NCBI RefSeq assembly: GCF_021155765.1
Contig: NC_060105.1
Location: 16,339,001 to 16,403,000, forward strand
Direction: 5' to 3'
From: Diprion similis
Lineage: Eukaryota; Arthropoda; Insecta; Hymenoptera; Diprionidae
DNA: 64,000 nt
In this document: positions 41,501-51,644 of the stretch, piece after piece
How positions within the stretch are numbered: the first letter of the stretch is position 1
Layout of the letters: each line of letters opens with the position of its first letter
Position numbers and translations under genes: made by a program
The notes under the pieces: model-generated
What the model saw: the letters and a program-made list of their open reading frames with translations, nothing else
Told to the model about the DNA's origin: nothing
The model's database searches: none

Positions 41501-44500
41501 AGATGTCTAATCACGGAGTGTCTGACTGGACGGGTAGGTACATTGACTCTGTTACATTTCGCACCGAGTTCCGCTTTCTCATTGTAGTTTAGTCATAATT
41601 TGAGGTTTACGCGAGGTTTATTGCTGTTGCTGTATAACGCCGTGTCCAAAAAATATAACCACTGTTCTCTAAATTTCGTCAACTGCTGGAACTGTCAATA
41701 CTCAGCCACGAATTTCAAGTTTAACAGATAATTCCGATTTGACCTTTCTCACATGAGAGTACGCACAAGAGTATATTGAGTAGCCTGTACGTGGAGCAGG
41801 CGATATCCAACGAGTGTGACGTTTAGTTACACGAGGCAGGTATCACCTTCCCGCACTAGCTAGACAAGCTATTTATTGTAACACATGCGTAGGAAAGTGT
41901 TATTTCTGAGGCAGACCAACGCCAGTCCGCAGTGGAAAATAGAGCGCATCGAATATAGGCATAGTCGAAAATGACATTTTCCAGGATGGTGTTACAAAAC
42001 TTCTCCTCACGTATTCATGCTACAGCTTGATTTGTGTGTTGGTGAGACGACGGTGAAAAGAAATCAATTCATCTAATCAGAAATCTCGAGGTCACTGATT
42101 ATGTAGACCATTCGGTTTGCTTCGAACAAAAGGACGTCGTGGCCGAGTGGACTGCGGACTGACTTCGTGATACTGTTTGACCTCGACTTTCCGATAAAAA
42201 ATGAATCATCGTCACAAGAGTTTCGATTACGAGGGATCTTCGACGAAGTTAACGCTGAAAAGAGATTCCAATGAAAATGTGCCAGTACCGCGTACCGGGT
42301 AAACTTTACCCAAGCGGTGCTTCGCGGCGAAACAACCGGAAAATCATTTGCGCGACGATTGCGAACCTCATTTCCGTCACGCGGAGTCTGAGAAGTGAAC
42401 TCGATCATTACCTGTGTCGTCGGTCGTCACTCCTTTCACGACGTCACTCGCACGTCGGTCGGGGCAGAAATCTCCGAAACAAGCTCGGACCACCAGATCG
42501 TAGCTGATCGAAGGCGAGAGGCGGACGATTGCTTCATCACCGTCCGCAGCCTTAAACTTCTGCCAGCGAAAATTTTTCTCCTTCTCGTTGCCGCTTTCCA
42601 CTGATATCAGGTAGGCATCGATGCTTTGCCGGAGCTCTGGCGGTGGCTGCGACCATTTAATCGTTACGGTGTCCATAGTTTTATTCACGATCCTCACGGT
42701 TGGAACATATTCCACGTCTATATAGGGATGATAGAATTTAGAACATTCTACGCGATGAATTTCATTGCGCTCATATTCTTAAAGCTTGACTTCCGGTAAC
42801 CAAATGTTAACAGATACTACCTGACCATTATGTACGTTCTTCGCATGCTGCATAAAAGTAAGACTCAATTGTGAAATGATTGCATGAAAAGTGTCCCGTT
42901 TTCGAACGTCGTAGTCTGCTTTGAATGAACTAAGGTTTTTCGGACGCTGTGAAATTGACGTTGGTACACCTCAACCTCGTTCTTGATTTGGTACGGAGCG
43001 CGATGTTTCAATTCCCTTGTTATACGTAGTGTCTTGAGGCCGCATCGATAGATAAATTGAAAATTCGGTCTGCTTGATGTCATTGATTTGTGCCACTTTC
43101 CATCTATTTGATCGTAAGTTTGGCATATCTATTACCGTAATTGCCACGTTCGCCAAAGATATTCGGGAGTTTCAAACAATATGAACGCAATTTGTTCCGA
43201 TTGCTCCGACCTTGAGAGAGACAAAATCAAATCCTCTGGCTCGAAGTCCGCTCGCTGCTACACGCACTTTACCCTTGACCTCTCAGATTGGGCGCCTGAT
43301 TTTATCTATGATTGTTCTCACGTTGAAATGCACTCAGTGTTTTTTCATCAAAATTTTAATTTTCTTCAATTTTTAGAAGCGATCCGATCAACCGACAAGA
43401 ATTAAAAATTTGAAAAACCTCTCAAAAATCCTATGTCGGATATGAAAATTTTCAAGCTTGGACCCCGAGTGGGCCCACCATTTTCCTTTCTTACTGTTCA
43501 CAAGCCATTTCCGAAAAAAAAACGCTGAACAAACTAGAAGCGGAAGTCATTTTACCATGGATGGTTGCTGAAACATTTCTATATGTTGATTCGGATTGTC
43601 GAAAATTTTCCAGATTTTTGAAACCATTTTTCATTTGCGATTTTTTCATCAGTAAAATGAGGAGGAAAAAAATTGTCTGGCGAAAAATCTGAACGAATTA
43701 CCAAACTTCAATATGACATATAAAAATGTTCAAGCAACCATCCGTAGTAAAATGACTCCCGCTTCTAAATTTTTTTTTTTCGGAAAAAGCATGAAGACAG
43801 TAGGCAGGTAAAATCCGCCCACACCGGGTCCAAGCTTGAAAATTTTGATATCTGTTATAGGATTTTTCAAAATTTCTAAAAATTTTTGACCTTGGTCGGT
43901 CGATGAAATCGTGTTTGAAAATTCTATAAAATTCATATCCAGGCGCGAGAAATAAAAAAAAAACGAGTACCTTTCAAAGTGAGAACAATCATAGATAAAA
44001 TCGGGCGCCCAATCTGAGAGGTCAAGGGTAAAACACAGGTCGAATTGGCGTGGAATGCCCCGTATGTACGCGTCGTACTTAAACACATTGGAACTCGCAA
44101 TCAGCGAATCGTCAGAATTCATTCCAGTGTGTTGAAGTACGACGCGTCGATCGTCGAGGTAAGTCGCGTTGATGCTCCGTTGGAGTACCCCGCCTTTATT
44201 ATTCACTTGTTTCCCGTCAATCATCTGCTTCAACCACCTCGATGAGGAGTTGTTACTTATTCCAATGCATTTGACGTGGAACACTTCAAATTTTCTCTCC
44301 GTGTATCACAAGCTGATCGGAGTTACTTCTCGCCGGGCATCTTTGGACACCAGAGTCGTCAGGTGTGACACTTCAATATTCTAGATTCATTAATACGTGA
44401 GTTTTGCTCTTCCTCCTGAACATTGACGGCAGTTTCGTTACAAAATCCACGTATTATTGGCTAAGTGAATCCTCTTGTTTTCTTACTATCACGTTACAAC

Positions 44501-47343
44501 GCAAAACTAACTGATACGATTTTGGTTGTCCCTATAACCTGTAGCAGATTTGTATAATTGACGCACAGAATGGATAGAAAACTTGATCTCGTATGACCTG
44601 ACCTACTCCTAGCGGAGAGAACCCCCGCAATAATTTTACGGAAATTGTGTTCAAGTGAAAAGGTCTGTATTTTTGATACGTCCTAGATCTTGGCTTTCTG
44701 AAAAAAAAGTCTGCACGGGCACGACCGTCTACTATGAATAGTTTCGGCTCTAGAGACCATCAAGCCTCAAAATGTTCATCACTGAAATGGCCATGTCCGT
44801 TTACATGCCTAACTTTTATTCATTCAAAATGATAATTTTCTTGGTAGTTTCTCTTGAACAAGGAAGTACCCAATAAAGGGCGAACATTGCGTTGAATTGT
44901 TGTAAACGTTTCTCAAACGTAAAGTTGAACGATATGTGGGTGAAAGTGATTGGGTAGATCTTTACCAGACGTCGTCACCCATCTTGAGAAAACCCGTCGA
45001 GCTGGTAAAACAAACCCCCCATCTGCAAGTGTAACGCCCTTGATTTCGTAGACGGTGCTAGGTTGCAACTGATTTATGCGAAAGGATCCTGCGTGAATAA
45101 TTTGCTCCGGAGAGGAAAGTCGAGGTGTCCGTAGCCATTCGTCCGTACCATTTTGCCTATACTCAATTTGGAATAACAAGGCATCACTTGCGATTCCTTC
45201 CATTTTCGAAAAACCGTACAATTCCCATTTTATATAAATGGATTCTGGTTCAAGCACTCCGACAGTCCAGATCCGATCAGTTTGGTATTCTACGAGCCTG
45301 AAGACATCATAAACGATGTGATTGAAATTCTTTTCTGCCGTACATCTGTAATTTCCATAGTTTTCGGGTCTGACGCTTGTAAAGTAAAGCTCCATCGTGC
45401 CGTGAGTTTCGTTAATCCACCTAGGATTGGCTGTAGAACTTTCCTCATCCGCGAGGACTGATGCTCCCTGCATTGTTTTCCACCATGTAAATTTTGTTAG
45501 GTTCCTACACGCAATGTTGCACGAAATGATTGCTGGTTTGTCCGGTGTTGCGAAAACTCGATAGCCGTCTGCAGCTATGTCATCGCGCCCTGAAAGAGAA
45601 AAAAAAAAGTTCAGCAGACCCGGTTGAGGTGAATACTTTAAATGGGGTAGCAAACCTTGATTCTTCTCTAGTCAACTGTAGAAAAATGCGAAACTTTGAA
45701 TTATTAATGTGAGTACTCGAAATCGTTGCCGTTTCTTTTTGTGCCGACTCGGAAGCATATATCTGCTATACAGGGCAGGTCGAAACGGAAATGGGGCCAA
45801 TTCGTTGCGTGAATTCGGGTTTGGGAATGTGAAAAATCTTCATTCCGCGCTGAGATACGCGGTTTCGGCGGATTGGTTGGAGGATGGAAAAATTAATTAT
45901 TGAAGAACGTTCAAGTCGATCGAATGATAAAACGTAATCGCCTGAAAGTGGAGTTCTATCGCAATTGTATGAAGGGCCTTTTCCGGCTTACCATATCCCT
46001 TTAAATAAAAACTTAACCCCACTTTACTGTCGGTATCAATAATTCTGAGTGGTTCTTGAAAAGGTCAGTTTTGAATTTCGACGGCGCACCCCCGAAATCA
46101 ACTTCAAATCATTCAAAAATAATTCCCTAATTTTCACAGACTCTTATTTCAACTCTGACCTCTGCCTCGAGGATCGTGGATTTCCCCATTCAAAATACAC
46201 GTATTTCGGGCACATTCCTAGCGTATATTTTATTGAAAGAGTAACAACGTTAAAAAAAAGTAACTGCAGGATTTCAGTGAGCATTGGTGTTACTATCTGA
46301 GACGAAATTCACATCATCATTCCACGTAATCTATACGAATTACTTACCCTAGAAATCTGACCTTTTTTGCATTCAGAGAAATTGCATATTGTCTAAATTA
46401 CCTCGTGTGCCGATGTGAATTTTCCCTCGGATAGTTGCACTAATGCCCGCTATAACCTTGCAGTTGTGGATTTTCTCAAAGATTGTTACTTTTGCAATAA
46501 AATATATGCTAAGAATGCATTCGAAACGCGTGCATTTTAACTGGGGACATCCACGATCCATGAGGCAGGGGTTAGAGTTGAGATAAAAGTCTCAGAAAAT
46601 TAGGGAACTATTTTACGATTATTTGAAGCCGATTTGGGGGGCAAGCCGATCGAAACTCAACTGACATTTTTGAGGACCACCCAAGCCGTATCATAATCGC
46701 CATGTTTATTACCGCTTTCTTCATTAAAAGCCTTTTACACCCGCTCAGCTCGCTTCCGGAGCCTTCTATTTTCCCGGTCTTCGTGCGAGGACCCGGCTGC
46801 ACTATTTTTTTCGGCATTTCTTAACTTTTGATCAGACACACGTGTTACGCTATCGGTCCACAAAAGAAGAACGACTAACGCGAGCAAAGAACGGACGCTC
46901 GTTAGTGAAAGTTTCAAACTTACAACATGCAGCATCATTGGGGCACAGCGGAGGTTGCGATATTGTACGCATTGCTACGCGTTTACATTTTGCCCACGTT
47001 TCAAATCGGTCTGGGTCCATTTCTTTCATTTTTAGCCCAAGCTGTGGATTGCAATTCTGCAGTAGAGGAACCTCAAAAGCTGAGTATCATGTGACGCGTT
47101 CGATACACCACACGGAAAGTTGGACAGCTGGAATTGGACTGAACTACTATACTTAATGAATGTCTAGGAATCAGTTCCGACAGCATCCCGCAAATTCAGT
47201 AGGTATTTGTCAAAAGATCAAGGCCTTTGTGCTGATGAATTTCTCTTATTTGTAGACAGATTAATGGAGGCTTATGTTCACTTACATCCTTGGCCACCGC
47301 CAACCGCGATACAACCAGCAAATAACAAAAGTATCAGCCACAT
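35398..47343 (-). CDS. Receptor tyrosine kinase, Pvr (PDGF/VEGF receptor)-like, Ig/FN3 ectodomain
   Basis: A 14-exon host gene; splice phases agree at every junction and give about 1,254 residues. Signal peptide (1-19), Ig plus fibronectin III (20-227), FN3 (228-329), Ig (330-449), Ig plus FN3 (450-647), FN3 (648-747), one transmembrane helix (about 757-777), juxtamembrane segment, and a tyrosine kinase domain (about 825-1195) split by a Ser-rich kinase insert (about 957-1030). Kinase motifs: GSGSFG, VAVKTV, LLRELKIL, HGDLAARN, KICDFGLSKS, PVKWMAIESL. Best fit by eye is the insect Pvr family (LLGACTKN, LLVIVEFCRFGNLHDHL, EEN-VKLHY tail); Torso is an alternative because it also has a split kinase. 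It would bind a secreted growth factor and signal at the plasma membrane. The N-terminal exon boundaries and the exon 11 start are the least certain. Confidence 0.85.
35799..35904 (-). CDS. Receptor kinase exon 13 (end of C-lobe)
   Basis: Encodes MLQCWEANPSKRPTFVELE, the last kinase motif, then NLMEENVKL. Donor GTGAGT; phase 0. Confidence 0.92.
35982..36313 (-). CDS. Receptor kinase exon 12 (catalytic and activation loops)
   Basis: Contains HGDLAARN (catalytic loop, with Gly where most kinases have Arg), KICDFGLSKS, the activation-loop tyrosine in DDQYKDEG, PVKWMAIESL and DVWSYGVLLWELFSL. Donor GTGAGT. Confidence 0.95.
36409..36700 (-). CDS. Receptor kinase exon 11 (insert and helix E)
   Basis: Ser/Thr-rich kinase insert followed by LVSWAWQISRGMQYLAAKK; the donor is GTTGAC after the last lysine codon. 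Two acceptors keep the phase: 36700 (after CCTGACTGCAG, preferred) or about 36734. An open frame continues up to 36750 but a phase-0 start there would not fit exon 10. Confidence 0.8.
36983..37139 (-). CDS. Receptor kinase exon 10 (hinge, start of insert)
   Basis: Encodes the hinge LLVIVEFCRFGNLHDHLW and the acidic start of the kinase insert. Ends in phase 2 at AG|GTGAGC. Confidence 0.88.
37236..37460 (-). CDS. Receptor kinase exon 9 (kinase N-lobe)
   Basis: Holds the glycine loop GSGSFG, the ATP-binding lysine in VAVKTV, the helix C glutamate in LLRELKIL, and HHPNIVSLLGACTKN. Donor GTAGGT. Confidence 0.93.
38896..39046 (-). CDS. Receptor kinase exon 8 (juxtamembrane)
   Basis: Encodes a basic stretch, then LLPYDKEWEFPRKLLRL, the segment that leads into the kinase domain in class III/V receptors. 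Acceptor TTGTGTTTTAG. Confidence 0.9.
39120..39214 (-). CDS. Receptor kinase exon 7 (transmembrane)
   Basis: Encodes VEVWLPLTGISFLLAILGAW followed by HFYKK: a single membrane-spanning helix with a basic stop-transfer end. Enters in phase 1, ends in phase 0. Confidence 0.88.
39328..39627 (-). CDS. Receptor kinase exon 6 (FN3)
   Basis: One FN3 domain (SIIIEWPSLPKELRAHI ... SHNLEVRACFNELS). Acceptor CTTCCACAG, donor GTACGT. Parallel to exon 3 (300 against 306 bases). Confidence 0.87.
39825..40418 (-). CDS. Receptor kinase exon 5 (Ig + FN3)
   Basis: Ig domain (ALLCDFFGHGRSNFEW ... HGKYGCEAMN) plus an FN3 domain (KLVYLRWFDNKTRGD ... TFYWFELVVISAGRRL). Phase 1 at both ends; donor GTAAGTG. Parallel to exon 2 in make-up and length (594 against 624 bases). 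Confidence 0.87.
40576..40935 (-). CDS. Receptor kinase exon 4 (Ig)
   Basis: An Ig domain (ASFTCSVSVQGYEGWWM ... TRDYTCVAKM) after an acidic spacer (EFDNEPEPYDF). Phase 1 at both ends; donor GTAAGAG. Confidence 0.85.
42412..42717 (-). CDS. Receptor kinase exon 3 (FN3)
   Basis: One fibronectin III domain (VTIKWSQPPPELRQ ... ISYDLVVRACFGDFC). Phase 1 at both ends; donor GTAATG. Resembles exon 6 in length and sequence (both have VRACF and a following SDV-(V/R)-(K/R)-GV). Confidence 0.85.
43262..44037. repeat. Long inverted repeat in receptor kinase intron 2
   Basis: Left arm about 43262-43588 and right arm about 43717-44037 are diverged inverted copies (outer words CCCTTGACCTCTCAGATTGG and its inverse), with a ~130-base centre. 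Likely a fold-back MITE. A long minus-strand frame across it (43730-44284) is explained by this repeat and not by an exon. Confidence 0.8.
44966..45589 (-). CDS. Receptor kinase exon 2 (Ig + FN3)
   Basis: Acceptor TCTCTTTCAG precedes it. Encodes an Ig domain (ISCNIACRN ... TWWK ... YGNYRC) and a fibronectin III domain ending STVYEIKGVTLADGG. Phase 1 at both ends, so it is a symmetric module. Confidence 0.85.
46062..46660. repeat. Inverted repeat in receptor kinase intron 1
   Basis: Left arm about 46062-46315 and right arm about 46405-46660 are inverted, diverged copies of ~250 bases (shared words such as TTCCCTAATTTTC and its inverse, and GGATCGTGGAT and its inverse). Unrelated to the repeat at 43262-44037 as far as I can see. 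Confidence 0.75.
46735..46938 (-). CDS. Possible small secreted protein or alternative first exon
   Basis: A 67-residue frame starting with two ATGs and a convincing signal-peptide-like stretch (SVRSLLALVVLLLW) followed by a charged, Arg/Glu-rich tail (RENRRLRKRAERV) and a stop. It lies in intron 1 of the receptor kinase gene on the same strand. It could be a tiny gene, an alternative first exon (a weak GTGTAA donor lies at its end), or chance. No family recognised. Confidence 0.25.
   Translation of the reverse strand: MMLHVVSLKLSLTSVRSLLALVVLLLWTDSVTRVSDQKLRNAEKNSAAGSSHEDRENRRLRKRAERV
47286..47343 (-). CDS. Receptor kinase exon 1 (signal peptide)
   Basis: ATG at 47343 begins MWLILLLFAGCIAVGGGQG, a typical signal peptide; donor GTAAGT follows. 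Phase 1 end joins exon 2 in frame. Too short to show as a long open frame, but fully consistent. Confidence 0.75.
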
Positions 47344-50039
47344 CTTCAGGGTCTATTTGATTTTTAGGATTCTCTAGCTCCGATTTGATCAGGCATCAAC
47401 TATTACGATTGAGTTGACGCTTGGTGGATCCTCGAAATCGCTGTTGATCGAAAATCACTCCATTTTCGACTCCTGCAAAGTGTTTCTTTTCAAAAGTAAA
47501 GATCGTTTCATAAATTGTTGGACTGGTTCTGCCTTAGCCGGAGGTCAATTTTATTCCAATTTTGTTTCCGTTGTTGCTGAACGATATATAACGGCAGCGT
47601 CTCGTGTGAAGCAACCGCAAGAAAAATGTAAGCCGATCTCTTGAGCTTTGTTCTAAAAATCGTGAAGAAAAACTTCCCGTCAAGTTGTACCCAATGTATA
47701 TCACATTTACATACCGCAACTACATCATCGAATCCATCGTCACTTTATTAGGCATTGCAGATTTTATTTATCTCGTTCTATATACAGGCTTGAGAAGATA
47801 TTCAAAATGGAAAGAATTGGCTGAACGTTGATTCTGTCTTAATCTGGAATTAGGTTGTTGTTGTTCGTGCCAACTATCAAATATTTCGAAAAACTTGTTT
47901 TTATCGACACTTAGATTTAAATACACTCTTATCAACATTTACGGTTTCTCTTAGTCGATTCTCAAGATTCAGGCTCACAATAGTTTTACTCACACATATA
48001 AGTCACTGTAAGAATCACGTTGACTATATTGAAGTTGGAAATTTCCGCATACGAGCCTTCCACAATTCTGCACTGCTCTGGATTTTCATGTGTTCTGAAT
48101 TGTCTGAAGTCTGAAATGGTTGTAATATCAGTTAATCTTCGTCTGATGTCTAATGTGATTCTGTGTTTTCTGCTGCAAGCTAGGGTTTGAATAAAAAATA
48201 AAAATCAGGAGGGATTGAAAAGATTGTAATTGGTGGACGGAGCTCTTAGATATGTCAGCGCGAGGCGATTGGTCGAGAAGCGCCAAGCGATAAAGTGCTG
48301 ACGGAAATCCTCTGTTTTCAGAATGCGGTTTTCCTGATTGTCAGCTGCTTATGCTATCTTTTCTAAACGATGCGAGTAATACCACCGCAACATGATAATC
48401 ATTGCGTCTTGGTAAATGTTTATCCGTAAATTCAACTGGAATCAGAGTACGTCATTTCTGACACTGACCGAAGTGCAAAATCATTCGATTTCAAACAGTT
48501 TTTGGGGTCTCTACTCTACCCGCATTTCTTTCGAAACTAAAGTCAACATTTACTCACGTGAATCGAAGTTGTAAATGAAAGAGCAGTTGTTGATCCCTTA
48601 AGCCGCTTGTGGATCATGGCTAGAGATGGTCCCACGAAATTTTGTGCAAGAACAAAAACGCCGCACGGTAGATAGTGCATGGATTGTTTCAGCCTGCGGA
48701 AAACAAAAAGAATTCTCTCTTTTTGCGTATCAGGAATCACGAAAATTTTGAGATTCAAGTTGCAGCATCGATTGAGTTTCAATAGCGAGTTGACACATGC
48801 ATACCTAGATATGTTACAACACTTCCCCGTCACGACGATGCAAGACCAGTGATGCCCTTCTTATCTAATACATAGAAAATGCTGTAATGAAAGGATTGAA
48901 TACATTAAAAAATACTTGCGTTATGTAGAAGCATCATTCACCACCCAGAAAATCGATCCGATCTGTTTGCAAAATTATAAGAAAATACAGAACCAACAGA
49001 AGCAACAAACGTGTGAACAAATAAATTGAAACCGACATTGGAAATAACGGACAGATCTGGTTTGTACGACCATTCTTATGGACGAAAGTAGGCATAATTC
49101 TAGTTCAGGTGAGAGTGGAAACGTATGCAGGTAATTTCAGGAAACTATGGGAACGGTAGAAACAATTGCATTCTTCTTTCACTTCACGTACGGTTGGAAA
49201 ATCATCCATCGTCGATGAAAGAGTCGGTCAGGTAATCGTACAGTGAAAATTCTCCGACACTCGGTAACATCACTTTGTACCACTAAATAACTTGCGACGC
49301 GTCTCCCTTTTTTTCTTTAGCCGTCGGATTCTCCACTTTTCGTGACTCACCTGCGTCATATTCGGATTTGGCGCGAGCCAGGAGGCAACCAGCCAGCATC
49401 AGATCCACCGTATCAATCTCTCCGGTCTGTTCTAAACTTCCAAATTGATATTTCTCCGATGATACGGTAAGGCAGTATTAATTGCAAATATCTACTTCTC
49501 GGATTTCATACACTTTTGTAGTTACACAATTAGCCCATCTTTAGGTTGTGCCGCGTGCTTTTCCTCGGAAATGAACCTCGTTTCCAGAACCACAAACGTC
49601 GTTGTATTTTGACGGACGTGACACTTTTCATGATTTCATTCCCGCCAGTGGCTTACAATATGCAACCGCAGGATTGTTTGTACGGAAATACCGCGTTTAG
49701 AATGAAATGATACGAGAATCGTGGTAGACGTATTTTTGTATTAAACGAAGTTCAAAACATCAACTTTTAAAAATTATAACCTTACAGATAAGTACTGAAT
49801 CAAATACCGTCCAGTAAAGTTCACATATTCCTGCCAAGTTATGAATTTATTCTACTGCTATTATTGGATGTTACACCAGATTGAAATTGATTTTATTTTT
49901 AAACTTCAATAATTCTAGTTCTTATTTCTAAGGTTTCAGTTGACAGTTCAGTCCACCAAACGTCCAATGGCATTCACCTCTGTTGTACTTTGCCGTATTG
50001 ATATTTGTAAATGTTATGCTGAGAATAAAATAATAATAT
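47344..50039. other. Intergenic spacer upstream of the receptor kinase gene
   Basis: No supportable gene. The part just above 47343 should hold the 5' UTR and promoter of the kinase gene, though no TATA box or initiator could be fixed. Short frames near 48.5-48.8 kb lack an ATG or a recognisable motif. Confidence 0.45.
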
Positions 50040-50316
50040 TGAAACGGACTCGCGTTTCAAATAAAATGTAGGTACGTGAGCTTAGTTAACGGAATCAATA
50101 AAAGGCGTGATGTGAAATATTTGGAGGAAAAATGCTTTAATGGCAATATGTGTTTCTCGTTTTAAGTCTAAAACAGGACTGTTTTTACAATAATAGCGGT
50201 TGACGCAGCAACCCTATTCATTTTATAACATGAGAACGTTTATACTTCTTGCGTCACAAGCCGACTACTAGATCGTTTGAATGGGGAGTAAAACGGGTGA
50301 TTTTACCCTTTGTAAC
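50040..50316 (-). repeat. 3' LTR of gypsy copy 2
   Basis: Its right part (from about 50180, CAATAATAGCGGTTGACGCA onward to GTAAC at 50312-50316) matches the copy 1 LTR closely; the left part is strongly diverged, so the outer boundary is approximate. The polypurine tract follows. Confidence 0.75.
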
Positions 50317-51211
50317 ACTACTCCCCCCTGAGGAAAAGAGTCGTCCCGACTCGTACAAATTGAAGCAATAGTGATCCTGATCTAGCAGACGGTGCTCGAA
50401 GGTGAGTCAGAGCTGTGGCTCTAAAAATTCAAAGACTCCTTTTCTCCTATCTGGCATTTGCCCACAGTCTCAAGGTAAACCACAAAAAACCTTGAGCAGA
50501 TAGTTGAGCATTGGACTGAATTTCAAAAATTTAATGTCCGTGTTTTCACAAAGGTCAGTGTAAAAGTGTGTAGTGTACAACTTCGTGTAAAATCCGAAGG
50601 AGCGGCCAGTTCCCAAATTCCGGAAATCTGGAAAATCCAAATTGGGTCAAGATGATCCGGGAAAAGGACCACGGGGACAGGAGAGGTTCCAATAGAAGTC
50701 CAAAATCGATGGTGTCCTTAGGAAGCTTTTGGGGTCTCTTCTCAACTTTCGGGAACGAGGGAGGGGAAAAGAGGCGAGCCAGTCCCGAATTCTTTCGGAA
50801 ACTGCACACCCTAGATTGGGAGGACAAACGTGAGTGAAGGCAGACAAATCCGGATTCGCTAAGCGAATTTGGGAAAAGCACAGATCGTATAGATTTTTTT
50901 TTTGTTTTTCATTTGAAGGAGAGAAAATAAACGATCTTATCTGGATTAATGTTGAGTGCTTCTTTAAAATCAGGTCCTTCAGTCATCCTCAGGTTCCAGG
51001 AGAAGGTAAAGGAAAATCGGGTTGTGCCATAAAGCAACCTGAAAAAGTGCTGACAAAACTGACACATGGGTTCGAAAAATGTGAAAATCAAATAATCGCT
51101 TATCGACCATGAAAAATAACAATCGCGGCTCTGTTCAGACCATAAAGAAATCAGAGCCAATTCGACACAAAACTCGATTTATGAGAAGAATCTTCTAGAA
51201 GAAACGAACGC

Positions 51212-51628
51212 TTGAACGAGAAGAGCAGAATTTTTTCTGAGTAAATGAGCCTCGAAATGTCGAAAATTTCCTAACCTGTGATGAGTCTCGATAAAACAAT
51301 AACCGCTAAACATCGACCTCTCCATAATTTTGACAGGCCGAGAGGTTAAAAGAAGATGCCTATCGTACATAACCTGTTGAACGTGATGCTGGAACTGGTA
51401 GCAGTATCTATCCGGGTCTTCATACATCAATTGTAGTAAGTTGACTCCGGCAACATCAGGGTACTGATCGAGGGGTTCTAACAGGGTGCAAACCCGGTGG
51501 TCCGACAAAAATCTCTTAGTAAAGGTTGTCTTCCCGCATCCGATGTTTCCTTCGACGATAATAGAAAGTGGCTTCTTCTTACGAAGTGAAATTCCGAAGG
51601 GGAGCTTATGCTCCCAATTAATTAAAGG
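51212..51628 (-). pseudogene. Truncated deoxynucleoside kinase of gypsy copy 2
   Basis: Matches about the first 140 residues of the copy 1 kinase: EGNIGCGKTTFTKRFLSD, LEPLDQYPDVAGVNLLQLMY, and the intact ERS motif in KIMERSMFSG. It breaks off where copy 1 reads LLIQAF, joining directly to sequence that in copy 1 lies some 840 bases further on. The lost piece covers the kinase C-terminus and the antisense gene. The same splice acceptor stands just upstream (51629-51643). Confidence 0.9.
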
Positions 51629-51644
51629 CTAGAAAACAGGAAGA

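Noticed and set aside
42865-43156. Two overlapping minus-strand frames upstream of receptor exon 3
   Set aside because: No domain pattern, no phase-compatible splice sites found, and a direct exon 2 to exon 3 join already works.
43730-44284. Long minus-strand frame with some Ig-like flavour inside the receptor gene
   Set aside because: Exons 2 and 3 join in phase without it, the frame runs through an inverted repeat, and it has stops just upstream without a fitting acceptor.
48543-48833. Minus-strand frame of 96 codons upstream of the receptor gene
   Set aside because: It opens with GTG, not ATG, and shows no motif or splice context.
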